The notes under the pieces were generated by a model. The model did not search any database. It had not been told where the DNA came from and worked only from the letters and a program-made list of their open reading frames with translations. Shown piece by piece: positions 40,456 through 49,358 of a stretch of 64,000 bases of DNA; position 1 is the first letter of the stretch; every line of letters starts with the position of its first letter. Made by a program: the position numbers and the translations under genes. The DNA is from Fructobacillus papyrifericola (GTDB lineage Bacteria > Bacillota > Bacilli > Lactobacillales > Lactobacillaceae): assembly GCF_018437235.1 (NCBI RefSeq), contig NZ_JAAMFJ010000001.1, forward strand, positions 496,001-560,000, in the 5' to 3' direction.

Positions 40456-42894
40456 TTACTTTGGCTTAACTTCTTCCATGACGTAGGCTTCAACCTCATC
40501 GCCAGGCTTAATGTCGTTAAACTTGTTGACCGTGAATCCAAAGTCGTAACCGAACTTGACTTCGTTAACGGCATCCTTACCACGCTGCAAGGAAGCTAAT
40601 TCACCATCGTAGATCACCGTACCATCGCGAACGATGCGGACCTTTGAATCCTTAGTAATCTTACCTTCTTCAACCGTGGCACCGGCAATCGTTCCAACCT
40701 TCGAGAACTTAAAGAGTTCCTTAACAACGATTTGTCCGATTACGCGTTCTTCGTAAACTGGTTCAAGCTGACCCTTCATGGCTGCCGTCACGTCATCAAT
40801 GGCGTCATAGATAACGGAGTAGAAGCGCATGTCGATGTGGTCGGCTGTTGCCTGGTTCTTTGCAAATGGCGTTGGGCGAACGTTGAAGCCGATGATCAAG
40901 GCACCGGAAGCTTCTGCAAGAGAAACGTCGGATTCGTTGATGGCACCAACGGCGGCGTGAACAACGTCCACACGAACACCGTCGACTTCGATCTTCTTCA
41001 ATGAACCAACCAGGGCTTCAACAGAACCCTGCACGTCGGCCTTCACAACAACTGGGACCGTCTTCATGGCCTTTTCAGCCATGGTGTTAAAGAGCGTATC
41101 CAAGGTCACAACTGACGATGAATTGCGGACTTCTTCGCGGGCCCGCTTTTCACGTTCTTCACCAGCGGCACGGGCCGACTTTTCATCAGCCATGACCACA
41201 AAGCGGTCACCGGCAGCTGGCACGGCGTTCAAACCAGTGATTTGAACAGGCGTTGCGGGCTTTGCTTCATCCAAGTCCTGGCCGTTTTCGTTTTGCATGG
41301 TACGGATACGTCCGTAGGTGTTTCCAACAACGACCGGATCACCAACACGGAGCGTTCCCTGTTGTACCAAGACCGTTGAAACTGGTCCACGCCCCTTGTC
41401 CAAACGGGCTTCGATAACGGAACCACGGGCTGGCACCTTAGGGTCAGCCTTCAATTCCAAGACGTCGGCTTCAAGCAAGATCATTTCAAGCAATTGGTCA
41501 ACGTGTTGACCCAACTTGGCAGAAATCTTAACGAAGATAGTTGAACCACCGTATTCTTCAGGAACGAGGTCGTAGGCCATCAACTGGTTCATGACTTGGT
41601 CAGGGTTGGCCCCTTCCTTATCAATCTTGTTCACGGCAACGATGACTGGCGTACCAGCAGCCTTGGCGTGGTTAATGGCTTCGATTGTCTGTGGTTGAAC
41701 ACCATCATCAGCAGCCACCACCAAAACGGTGATGTCGGTGATGTTTGCTCCACGGGCACGCATTTCCGTAAAGGCCGCGTGACCAGGAGTATCCAAGAAG
41801 GTAATCAAGCGACCATCCAAACGTGCCTGGTAGGCACCGATGTGCTGGGTGATACCACCGGCTTCGCCTTCGGTCACGTTGGTCTTACGCAAGTAATCCA
41901 ACAAAGTCGTCTTACCGTGGTCAACGTGTCCCATGATGGTCACAACTGGTGCACGAGGCTCCAAGTCTTCTTCGTTAACCGTTTCTTCATCGAAGAAGCG
42001 GTCGATGTCGGCCAAGTCTTCTTCTTCCTTTTGCTTAGCGTCGATACCGTAATCAGCCGCCAGGATTTCGATTGTATCTTCATCCAGTGACTGGTTTTGG
42101 TTCGTGACGATACCAAGCAAGAAGAGCTTCTTAATGATTTCAGCCGTGTCACGGTGCAAGAGCTTTGACAGGTCCTGCACGTTCATGCCAACCTTGTACT
42201 CCAAGACTTCTGGCAACGGCTGTTCCTTACGAACCGTTGGTGCCTTCTTAGGTGCTTGCTTAGCCGCAATACGACGGGCCTTCTTTGAGCCGTGTGGCTT
42301 ATCGTTACGACGTGGCGTTTGCTGACCAGTACCGTTCGTGTTGCGCTTGCGCGTGTTGTTACGAGCGGAGTTGTTGCCTGAGGCCAGTGAACCACCAAAG
42401 CGACCGGCACCGTTTCCAGCAGGCTTGGCAGCATTCGAGCTAGCTGCACTAGTTGCAGCAGGCTTCTTAGCAACTGGCTTAGCCGCCTTCTTTTCAGCAG
42501 CCTTCCGAGCCTCTTGCTTGGCCTTGTTGTTCTGTGCAACGTATTCCTTCAAGGAATCATCCTTTTGCGCCGAATAGTTGACTTGGCCTTCACGAGGCTT
42601 GGTTGACCATGACTTCTTTTCACGAATCATTGGCCGACCAGTCGTGTTGTTTGACCGGTTATTTGGACGGCGTGAGCCACCTTGACCTGGACGTGCAGAA
42701 GTTGACGGACGGCCCCCTTCGTTGCGTGGGCCGTTTGCCTTTGGCCGTGGACGACTAGGTCCTGCTGGCTTTGCTGCCCCGTCTGATAACTTGGCTGCGT
42801 GCCGGCGCTGGGAAGCTGGAAGCTCCTTACGTTCTGGCGTAGGCATCTTGCGGGTCTTTCGGTTTGAGCCGGAGAATTTCTTTTCTTCTGCCAT
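40456..42894 (-). CDS. infB: Translation initiation factor IF-2
   Basis: An 812-residue GTPase that recruits fMet-tRNA to the 30S subunit. A long Ala/Lys/Pro/Asn-rich N-terminal region (about residues 1-225) precedes the IF2-N module, then the G domain: [19 protein letters not shown] (G1, about 322-340), DTPGHAAF (G3) and NKIDK (G4), followed by domains II, III and IV. TAATG overlap with ylxQ. Confidence 0.98.
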   Translation of the reverse strand: MAEEKKFSGSNRKTRKMPTPERKELPASQRRHAAKLSDGAAKPAGPSRPRPKANGPRNEGGRPSTSARPGQGGSRRPNNRSNNTTGRPMIREKKSWSTKPREGQVNYSAQKDDSLKEYVAQNNKAKQEARKAAEKKAAKPVAKKPAATSAASSNAAKPAGNGAGRFGGSLASGNNSARNNTRKRNTNGTGQQTPRRNDKPHGSKKARRIAAKQAPKKAPTVRKEQPLPEVLEYKVGMNVQDLSKLLHRDTAEIIKKLFLLGIVTNQNQSLDEDTIEILAADYGIDAKQKEEEDLADIDRFFDEETVNEEDLEPRAPVVTIMGHVDHGKTTLLDYLRKTNVTEGEAGGITQHIGAYQARLDGRLITFLDTPGHAAFTEMRARGANITDITVLVVAADDGVQPQTIEAINHAKAAGTPVIVAVNKIDKEGANPDQVMNQLMAYDLVPEEYGGSTIFVKISAKLGQHVDQLLEMILLEADVLELKADPKVPARGSVIEARLDKGRGPVSTVLVQQGTLRVGDPVVVGNTYGRIRTMQNENGQDLDEAKPATPVQITGLNAVPAAGDRFVVMADEKSARAAGEEREKRAREEVRNSSSVVTLDTLFNTMAEKAMKTVPVVVKADVQGSVEALVGSLKKIEVDGVRVDVVHAAVGAINESDVSLAEASGALIIGFNVRPTPFAKNQATADHIDMRFYSVIYDAIDDVTAAMKGQLEPVYEERVIGQIVVKELFKFSKVGTIAGATVEEGKITKDSKVRIVRDGTVIYDGELASLQRGKDAVNEVKFGYDFGFTVNKFNDIKPGDEVEAYVMEEVKPK

Positions 42895-43211
42895 TAATTC
42901 CGCTCCTTTTCTTCAAGTAATTGTTTGATTTTTTTAGCAAAGCCAGCGTCTGAAACCGCCAAAACCGACCGGTTCATTCCGATCGCCTGACTGATTTCAT
43001 CCTTGGTCAAACCGTCGACAAAGACGGAACCATAAAACTGACTTTTGTCCGAAAATTTCTTGTGCTGACTGGCCCCACCGTCTTTTGGAAAGAAGACGAC
43101 TTTGGCCGTTTCGTTTTGAATCGCTTTCAAAGTCGGACCGGACCCTAAGACGAGCTTGTTGGCTCGTCGGGCCAGCCCCAAGACCTGAATGATTTCCTTA
43201 GTCTTGTTCAT
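42894..43211 (-). CDS. YlxQ-related L7Ae-family RNA-binding protein
   Basis: A 105-residue protein of the L7Ae/L30e/S12e/Gadd45 family, which binds kink-turn RNAs. [20 protein letters not shown] is the family signature. The ATG at 43211 overlaps the end of the preceding gene by 14 bp; the longer open frame upstream is shadow of that gene. Located in the conserved nusA-infB operon between the rnpM/ylxR gene and infB. Confidence 0.9.
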   Translation of the reverse strand: MNKTKEIIQVLGLARRANKLVLGSGPTLKAIQNETAKVVFFPKDGGASQHKKFSDKSQFYGSVFVDGLTKDEISQAIGMNRSVLAVSDAGFAKKIKQLLEEKERN

Positions 43212-43500
43212 TTTCGAAAAGCTCTTTTCGGGCTTGCTGGTGGTCGACGTAAGCGTAGAGTTCCTCGTAAAAAGCCGGATCAATAGCCTGGGAAAAGGCC
43301 TTTTCAAAGACCCGCTTTTCCTGGGCTTGCTTAGCAATGTCACGGTCTAAGGCGATGTAAGCCCCACGGCCGTTTTGCTTCCCGGTTGGGTCAAGGAAGA
43401 CTTCGCCTTCCTTGTTTTTCACCACTCGAACCAGTTCTTTTTTCGGGTACATTTCACCCGAGACGATGTCTTTACGCATCGGAATCTTACGAGTTTTCAT
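43198..43500 (-). CDS. rnpM: YlxR/RnpM family nucleic-acid-binding protein
   Basis: A 100-residue DUF448 protein. The signature is KIPMRKDIVSGEMYPKKELV (cysteine-free version of RKCVGC) followed by the GRGAYI motif (QNGRGAYIALD). Work on the B. subtilis homologue describes it as an RNase P modulator. The second half after about residue 80 is an acidic helical tail. Located between nusA and ylxQ. Confidence 0.92.
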   Translation of the reverse strand: MKTRKIPMRKDIVSGEMYPKKELVRVVKNKEGEVFLDPTGKQNGRGAYIALDRDIAKQAQEKRVFEKAFSQAIDPAFYEELYAYVDHQQARKELFENEQD

Positions 43501-43517
43501 GAGGAACCTCCAAGAAA

Positions 43518-44693
43518 TTAAATTTCAGGGTTTTCGCTATCAGCATCGACCATGGCGTCAACGCTGTCGTCAACATCCGTGTCTGCGGCTTCGTTTGCCG
43601 CATCGTCGAAGGCATCGTCAGACGCTTCATCCATGGAAACGGCCAAGTCGGCGGCTTCGGATTCTGGCTTGATGTCAATCTTGACACCGGTCAAGCGAGC
43701 AGCCAAGCGGGCGTTTTGCCCCTTCTTACCAATGGCCAAAGACAATTGATCGTCTGGCACGATAACCGTGACAGCCTGATCGTTTTCAGGATCGAAAATC
43801 ACGTCCGTTACTTCGGCTGGGTTCAAAGCATTGGCGATGTACTGTGCCTCGTCTTCCACCCATTCCACGATATCCATGTGCTCGCCACCCAATTCCGTTA
43901 CAACGGCTTGGACACGGGCACCACGTTGCCCAACCAAGGCCCCAACGGGATCCAAGTCGGCATCGTGCGTGTAAACGGCGATCTTTGAACGATCACCGGC
44001 TTCACGGGCAACGGAAACGATTTCCACCGTTCCATCGTAAACTTCGGGCACTTCCTGTTCAAACAAACGCTTGACCAAGTCGGGTGCCGTACGTGATACA
44101 AAGATTTGTGGGCCCTTCAAGGAATCATCCACCTTTGAAACCAAAACCTTGATGCGGTCGCGCATGCGGTAGTGTTCCGTTGGCATCTGGTCGCCGGCTG
44201 TCATGACGGCCTCTTGCTTACCAGGCAGCATGACGTACAAGAAACGGTTATCCTGCCGTTCCACTTCTCCAGTGATGATTTCACCTTCGTAGTCCTTGTA
44301 GCGGTTATAGACGGCTTGGCGAGTCGCCTCACGCATTTTTTGGACGATAACCTGCTTGGCCGTCTGGGCGGCCATACGACCAAAGTCCTTTGGTGTTACG
44401 TCAAAGCGGATTTCATCACCCGGTTCGTAGGCCTTGTTGATGGCCGTGGCATCCGTCAAGGAGATTTCCGTATCGGGGTCTTCCAAGTCGTCATCTAAGA
44501 CGACCGTCTTGACCTGCTTGATGGTCATCTTACCCTTCTTGTCATCGAAGGTTGCTTCGACGTTTTGGTTAGCGTTGTACTGCTTCTTGTAAGCAGCCTT
44601 GAGCGCGTCTTCCAAGGCTTCAACAACAATCGTGCGGTCAATCCCACGTTCTTGTTCCAAGGCATCTAAGGCCTGTACTAGTTCTTTACTCAT
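43518..44693 (-). CDS. nusA: Transcription termination/antitermination factor NusA
   Basis: A 391-residue RNA polymerase-associated factor affecting pausing, termination and antitermination. NusA N-terminal domain, S1 domain (YEGEIITGEVERQDNRFLYV), then two KH domains (DPVGALVGQRGARVQAVVTE; LAIGKKGQNARLAARLTG). The C-terminus is an Asp/Ala-rich acidic tail of about 50 residues instead of the AR repeats of E. coli. It may act on the hairpin in its own operon leader (45219-45257). Confidence 0.97.
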   Translation of the reverse strand: MSKELVQALDALEQERGIDRTIVVEALEDALKAAYKKQYNANQNVEATFDDKKGKMTIKQVKTVVLDDDLEDPDTEISLTDATAINKAYEPGDEIRFDVTPKDFGRMAAQTAKQVIVQKMREATRQAVYNRYKDYEGEIITGEVERQDNRFLYVMLPGKQEAVMTAGDQMPTEHYRMRDRIKVLVSKVDDSLKGPQIFVSRTAPDLVKRLFEQEVPEVYDGTVEIVSVAREAGDRSKIAVYTHDADLDPVGALVGQRGARVQAVVTELGGEHMDIVEWVEDEAQYIANALNPAEVTDVIFDPENDQAVTVIVPDDQLSLAIGKKGQNARLAARLTGVKIDIKPESEAADLAVSMDEASDDAFDDAANEAADTDVDDSVDAMVDADSENPEI

Positions 44694-44712
44694 GTACTTA
44701 CTCCACTGTTAA

Positions 44713-45192
44713 CTAATCAAATTGGACAGAGACAACGGCTTTGGCAATTTCGTCAAAGGAGAAGCTTTTTTCTTCTCCATCAACTTGCAAAGTCAACCCG
44801 GCATCGTCCTGCTGAACAATGCGACCAGTCCACTTCTTCTGGCCATCCTTTGCCGCAAAGAGCGCCACCGTAATTGGCTCACCCTCTTCTTTTGCCCAAG
44901 TGTAATGCCAGTCTTCACTGAGCGCACGGTCTAATCCCGGTGAGGCGATGTCTAACATGTATTCGCCGGGTACCGGATCGACTGGGGCTTCATCCAAAGC
45001 CTCATTGACGGCCCGGGTAAATTCCGTAATTTGTGCCATCGAAATCTTTTCGTGGTCTGGTAGGTCAACTAAGAGTTCGACCGTCTTTTGACCACCGACT
45101 TTTTTGACTGACAAATCCCACAAAAGCAGGCCCTGTTCGTCAATAATTGGCTGAATCAGGTCCAGTAATGCTTGGTTCTTTGCTTGCGCCAT
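44713..45192 (-). CDS. rimP: Ribosome maturation factor RimP
   Basis: A 159-residue 30S maturation factor. Key features: LWDLSVKKVGGQKTVELLVD, the DPVPGEYMLDIASPGLDRAL motif typical of RimP, and a C-terminal SH3-like domain (WTGRIVQQDDAGLTLQV). Start at 45192 (MAQAKNQ) with AAAGGA upstream; the extra N-terminal frame upstream overlaps the leader hairpin and is not used. First gene of the operon. Confidence 0.95.
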   Translation of the reverse strand: MAQAKNQALLDLIQPIIDEQGLLLWDLSVKKVGGQKTVELLVDLPDHEKISMAQITEFTRAVNEALDEAPVDPVPGEYMLDIASPGLDRALSEDWHYTWAKEEGEPITVALFAAKDGQKKWTGRIVQQDDAGLTLQVDGEEKSFSFDEIAKAVVSVQFD

Positions 45193-45218
45193 TGTCCCGT
45201 CCTTTCCTATTCTTTGCC

Positions 45219-45257
45219 ATAAAAAATGAGCCGGTCTGTAGCTCGACCCGCTCATTT
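45219..45257 (-). promoter_or_regulatory. Attenuator-like hairpin in the rimP-nusA leader
   Basis: On the minus strand AAATGAGC and GCTCATTT enclose a second stem (GGTC/GACC), with a T run right after, and only about 30 bases before the rimP ATG but downstream of the promoter. This is the shape of an intrinsic terminator within the leader. NusA-dependent autoregulation of the operon would be a natural reading, inferred from position. Confidence 0.65.
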
Positions 45258-45281
45258 ACGACTGTAAATTAACTTACCTTT

Positions 45282-45310
45282 ATAATAGTTGATTTACGGC
45301 CGAAAAGCAA
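45282..45310 (-). promoter_or_regulatory. Promoter of the rimP-nusA-infB operon
   Basis: TTGCTT (complement of 45305-45310), exact 17-bp spacer, TATTAT (complement of 45282-45287). It is placed just upstream of the leader hairpin. Confidence 0.75.
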
Positions 45311-45323
45311 GAAGGTAAAGAAA

Positions 45324-45350
45324 AAACCACAGCAAGGCTGTGGTTTTGAT
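45324..45350 (-). terminator. Terminator of rpmG-rpsN
   Basis: AAACCACAGC and GCTGTGGTTT pair across three bases with a T run on the minus strand. Confidence 0.85.
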
Positions 45351-45355
45351 TCAAA

Positions 45356-45625
45356 TTACCAAGAAGCCTTGCGGACACCAGGAATCTGACCCTTGTGTGC
45401 TAATTGGCGGAAGTTCAAACGTGACAAACCGAATTCACGCATGTAACCGTGTGGACGGCCGTCGATGCGGTCACGGTTGTGGACACGGACAGGTGATGAA
45501 TCCTTTGGCAACTTAGCCAAACCGATGTAGTCACCAGCAGCCTTCAAGGCAGCACGCTTGTCAGCGTACTTTGCAACCAAGGCTTCACGTTGCTTTGCTT
45601 TTGCAATCTTTGATTTCTTAGCCAT
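45356..45625 (-). CDS. rpsN: 30S ribosomal protein S14 (zinc-independent form)
   Basis: An 89-residue S14 of the long, cysteine-free type ([20 protein letters not shown] near the C-terminus and [11 protein letters not shown] in place of the CxxC pairs). Zinc-free S14 paralogues often replace zinc-binding S14 under zinc limitation in Firmicutes. It overlaps the rpmG stop (TAATG), forming a two-gene unit with a zinc-free L33. Confidence 0.96.
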   Translation of the reverse strand: MAKKSKIAKAKQREALVAKYADKRAALKAAGDYIGLAKLPKDSSPVRVHNRDRIDGRPHGYMREFGLSRLNFRQLAHKGQIPGVRKASW

Positions 45626-45774
45626 TACTTGATCTCCTTAAACGTTACAACTTTACGAAGTTTTGGTGAGTACTTCTTCAACTCCAAACGGTCAGGCGTG
45701 TTACGACGGTTCTTTGACGTCAAGTAAATACGCTCTCCAGTTTCATCATTGCCTAATACGACATGAATACGCAT
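45625..45774 (-). CDS. rpmG: 50S ribosomal protein L33 (cysteine-free)
   Basis: A 49-residue L33: [20 protein letters not shown], then [15 protein letters not shown] and [14 protein letters not shown]. The CxxC pairs of zinc-binding L33 are absent (GNDET in place of the first pair). First of the two-gene unit; its stop overlaps the rpsN start. Confidence 0.95.
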   Translation of the reverse strand: MRIHVVLGNDETGERIYLTSKNRRNTPDRLELKKYSPKLRKVVTFKEIK

Positions 45775-45838
45775 AGTCCAGCTCCTCAGATTTAGAATTT
45801 TTTGATAAAAATTTATTTGCTTGTCAATACAAAATAGT

Positions 45839-45867
45839 ATTATACATGCTTGTTTACACGCTGTAAA
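45839..45867 (-). promoter_or_regulatory. Promoter of rpmG-rpsN
   Basis: TTTACA (complement of 45862-45867), exact 17-bp spacer, TATAAT (complement of 45839-45844). The leader of about 60 bases is AT-rich. No clear Zur-type operator was recognised by eye. Confidence 0.75.
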
Positions 45868-45915
45868 GGGGTCTCTTTAACTTTTTCTTAAAAAGTTTTT
45901 CGCCCTTCCACTAGC

Positions 45916-46821
45916 TTAGAATTGCTTTTGCAAAGGTGGCACCACTTGCTTCTTACGAGAAACAACGCCTGGCAAGTCAATCACGTTGTTTTCAAGCTTA
46001 GCGCCGAAGGCCTTTTCAATGGCAGCGGCTGCATCGCCCAAGTAAATGGCCTTTGAATTGGAGTTCAAGATGTCGGTAATGACCAACAAGAAGTCTTCGT
46101 AACCAGAAGCCTTCATGGCCTTTTCCAAGTCAGCTTGACGCTTCAAGACGTCATCGATATCAACCGTGTTAACTTGCCCAATGCGGAAGTCGTGTGAACC
46201 CATGGTAAAGGACTTGGCATCCCCTTCCAACAAGTCTTCATCGGACTTCTTTGACAGGTCCGTGCCGGCTTTTAGCATGGCCAAGCCGTAGGCTTCGATG
46301 TCGTCGATGCCAGCAATCTTAGCCAATTCTGGCAGAGCTTCTCGATCGACATCGGTCGTCGTTGGGCTCTTCAACAAAAGCGTGTCAGAGATCAAACCAG
46401 ATGCCAGCAAACCAGCAATCTTTGCTGGAATGGCCAAGCCGGCTTGCTTGTATTCAAAGTACAAGATGGTTGAAACGGAACCCCAAGGCTTAGCCGTAAT
46501 GTAAAGGGGCGTGCCGTTTTGGAAGTTAAACTTGTGGTGGTCGTAGATACCGTAAACCGTAACGTCGGCCAAGTTATCAACGGATTGGGCCGCTTCGTTG
46601 TGATCAACCAAGACAACTTCTTCCGTCGTAGCCTTTTCAATGATTGGCAAGGCCTGCAAACCAAAGTGGTCCAAGGCGAATTGCGTTTCAGCGTTTGGCT
46701 TTCCTTGCGCAACCGCTTCCGTATCCAATCCCTGTTGCTTCAACAAGTCAGCAGCAGCAATGGCGGAGGCTACCGTATCCATATCCGGACTCTTGTGTCC
46801 AAAAACTTGAATTTTTGCCAT
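45916..46821 (-). CDS. ppaC: Manganese-dependent inorganic pyrophosphatase
   Basis: A 301-residue family II pyrophosphatase (DHH superfamily) that removes pyrophosphate made in biosynthesis. Metal and substrate motifs: GHKSPDMD (about residues 8-15), VDHNE, DHH (YDHHKF) and the C-terminal SRKKQVVPPL. Normal length, single-gene unit. Confidence 0.97.
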   Translation of the reverse strand: MAKIQVFGHKSPDMDTVASAIAAADLLKQQGLDTEAVAQGKPNAETQFALDHFGLQALPIIEKATTEEVVLVDHNEAAQSVDNLADVTVYGIYDHHKFNFQNGTPLYITAKPWGSVSTILYFEYKQAGLAIPAKIAGLLASGLISDTLLLKSPTTTDVDREALPELAKIAGIDDIEAYGLAMLKAGTDLSKKSDEDLLEGDAKSFTMGSHDFRIGQVNTVDIDDVLKRQADLEKAMKASGYEDFLLVITDILNSNSKAIYLGDAAAAIEKAFGAKLENNVIDLPGVVSRKKQVVPPLQKQF

Positions 46822-46892
46822 GTTCTCTTTCTCCTCAGTGCGGTAATCCGCTTGAATTCATCCCTATTGTATCAGGTCCAAAGACCTTTTTC

Positions 46893-49325
46893 CTAGTCCT
46901 CTTCAGACAAATCAAGGGCCTGGATGCTCTTGGCTTGTCCATCGGAAGCTGGCGTCAGCAAGGCCGATCCGTTAGCCGTCCGGTTGGACAGGCCGTGGTC
47001 CTGCAATTGAATGTCAAAAGTCTTGAAACGGTCGGTTTCGATGCGCAAAGCGCCTTCATCTTCAGGGATCACCGCCACTGCGGCAACGGCGTAGTGGACC
47101 GTCTTTCGTGGTGACAAGACCTGCATTCCCTTATTGGCCCGGTGCGATTCGGAAATCTCATCCAGGCGGGAATACTTGAAGGTTCCCTGGTTGGTAACCA
47201 AGGCCAGGTAAAGCATTTGCTTGTTAACAACCAAGGCGTTAACCACTTGGTCGCCCTCTGACAACTTCATGGCTTTGACACCGGCCGTCCGGGCGCCAAC
47301 AACGGGCACTTCTTCAGCAGCAAAGCGCAATGCCAAGCCGTTTTCAGAAACGGTCATGACTTCGTCTTCTGCGTTAACGGGCGCCACGGTAATCAAACGA
47401 GCCTGGTCAGATTTGAGCTTCATGACGGTGGCCGACTTTTTCTTGTAAGACTTCGGCACCAGGTCTTTGACGAGCGACTGCTTGATGTAGCCGTCGTTTG
47501 AAGCCAGGAGCAAAGCCTGCTTTGAGGCTGGGTCATCAATGACCACGGCGGAAAGAATCGCTTCGTCTGGATTCCAGTTCGAAAGTGATTGGGAGAAGTG
47601 CTCCCCTGGTTCCTTCCACTTGAAATCGGCGATTTCATAGATTGGTCGGTAAATCAGGTTTCCTAAGTTCGTAAAGGCCAGCAGGTGCTGCGTCGTATTC
47701 ACCGTTTGATTCAAGATGATTGGATCATCTTCGGCCAGACCGTTATCGTCGGCAGAGGCCTTGAAGGAACGCATTGACGAACGCTTCACGTAGCCGTTTG
47801 TTGAAAGCAGCAAGCGGACGTTTTCATCCGGTACCGTTACAGCCGTGTCGATGACCAAGGACTCGATTTCCTCTTCAATGACCGTTTGACGGGCCGTGGC
47901 GTATTCCTTTGAAATCGCCTTCAACTCATCGCGAATAACGGCGTGCAAGGCGGCCGTTTCGTTCAAAATCTTTTCAAGTTCGGCAATCTTCTTGGCCAGG
48001 GCGTCGTGCTCGTCTTGCAGCTGGGTCACGTCGGTGTTAGTCAAACGGTAGAGCTGCAGGGTCACGATGGCTTCGGCCTGTGGCTTGGTAAAGTCGTAGG
48101 CTTCAATCAGGTTTTGCGTGGCGTCCTTACGGTTCTTAGAAGAGCGGATGGTTTGCACCACTTCGTCCAAGATGGACAGCATCCGAATCAGCCCTTCAAC
48201 GATGTGCTGACGGGCCTGGGCCTTCTTCAAGTCGTAGGCCGAACGCTTCAAGACAACGCTCTTTCGGAAGTCTAAGAAGGCCGTCAGACCGTTTTGCAAG
48301 GTAACCAAAACAGGCCGTTGGTCGTGAATGGCGACCATGTTGAAGTTGTAGGAAACCTGCAGGTCGGTCTTCTTAAAGAGGTAGGTCAAGATACCATCGG
48401 CCGAGGCATCCTTGGCCAATTCGATGACAATCGACATCCCGTTACGGTCCGATTCATCGCGGACTTCAGAAATTCCGGCGACTTCTTTATTCAAGCGAAT
48501 CGCATCAATCTTGGCCACCAAAGTGGACTTGACCACTTCGTATGGAATTTCCGTGATTTCAATCTTCTGCTTACCACCCTTGAGCGGCGTCACTTCGGTC
48601 TTGGCACGAACAACGACGCGACCACGGCCGGTCTCATAGGCCTGCTTAATCCCGTCTAATCCCTGAATAATGCCCCCCGTTGGGAAATCCGGTCCCTTGA
48701 CGAATTTCATCAAATCCGCCAAAGACGCTTCCGGATGATCCAACAGGTAGATCAAGGCATCGTTGATTTCCTTTAAGTTGTGTGGGGGAATATCCGTAGC
48801 ATAACCGGCAGATATCCCCGTTGCCCCGTTTACAAAGAGGTTTGGAATTCGTGAAGGCAAAACGGTTGGTTCATAGGTCGTATCATCGAAGTTCAAGACC
48901 ATTTCCACCGTGTCTTGGGCCAAATCCTTTAGGATTTCGCCCGAGACTTTGGCCAAACGAGACTCCGTGTATCGCATAGCGGCGGCCGGATCGTTATCGA
49001 CCGAACCGTTGTTTCCGTTCATGTCAATCAGTGGTTCGCGGACCTTCCAGTCCTGTGACAAGCGAACCATAGCCTCGTAAATGGAGGAATCCCCGTGGGG
49101 GTGAAAGTTACCCATGATGTTTCCGACAGCCTTTGCAGACTTACGGTACGGGTGATCGTAGGTGTTGGAGTCCTGCTCCATGGCATACAAAATACGCCGT
49201 TGAACAGGCTTTAGTCCATCACGAATGTCGGGCAGGGCGCGTTCTTGAATAATGTACTTCGAATAACGTCCGAAGCGCTCGCCCATGACGGCTTCTAATG
49301 AAAGCTCGGTAATGCGGTCTGCCAT
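46893..49325 (-). CDS. parC: DNA topoisomerase IV subunit A
   Basis: An 810-residue type IIA topoisomerase subunit that decatenates daughter chromosomes. The N-terminal winged helix and catalytic tyrosine region are represented by the DSSIYEAMVRLSQDWKVREP segment and RYTESRLAKV; the quinolone-resistance region is GDSSIYE. The C-terminal beta-pinwheel repeats end in an acidic tail. Divergence from GyrA: the C-terminal GyrA box is not seen. It lies 33 bp downstream of parE. Confidence 0.96.
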   Translation of the reverse strand: MADRITELSLEAVMGERFGRYSKYIIQERALPDIRDGLKPVQRRILYAMEQDSNTYDHPYRKSAKAVGNIMGNFHPHGDSSIYEAMVRLSQDWKVREPLIDMNGNNGSVDNDPAAAMRYTESRLAKVSGEILKDLAQDTVEMVLNFDDTTYEPTVLPSRIPNLFVNGATGISAGYATDIPPHNLKEINDALIYLLDHPEASLADLMKFVKGPDFPTGGIIQGLDGIKQAYETGRGRVVVRAKTEVTPLKGGKQKIEITEIPYEVVKSTLVAKIDAIRLNKEVAGISEVRDESDRNGMSIVIELAKDASADGILTYLFKKTDLQVSYNFNMVAIHDQRPVLVTLQNGLTAFLDFRKSVVLKRSAYDLKKAQARQHIVEGLIRMLSILDEVVQTIRSSKNRKDATQNLIEAYDFTKPQAEAIVTLQLYRLTNTDVTQLQDEHDALAKKIAELEKILNETAALHAVIRDELKAISKEYATARQTVIEEEIESLVIDTAVTVPDENVRLLLSTNGYVKRSSMRSFKASADDNGLAEDDPIILNQTVNTTQHLLAFTNLGNLIYRPIYEIADFKWKEPGEHFSQSLSNWNPDEAILSAVVIDDPASKQALLLASNDGYIKQSLVKDLVPKSYKKKSATVMKLKSDQARLITVAPVNAEDEVMTVSENGLALRFAAEEVPVVGARTAGVKAMKLSEGDQVVNALVVNKQMLYLALVTNQGTFKYSRLDEISESHRANKGMQVLSPRKTVHYAVAAVAVIPEDEGALRIETDRFKTFDIQLQDHGLSNRTANGSALLTPASDGQAKSIQALDLSEED

Positions 49326-49358
49326 TTGAGCAATCCCCTATCCTTTCGTAATCAGTGT

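Noticed and set aside
45775-45838. Zur operator before rpmG-rpsN
   Set aside because: The leader is AT-rich, but I found no convincing palindrome of the Zur type by eye.
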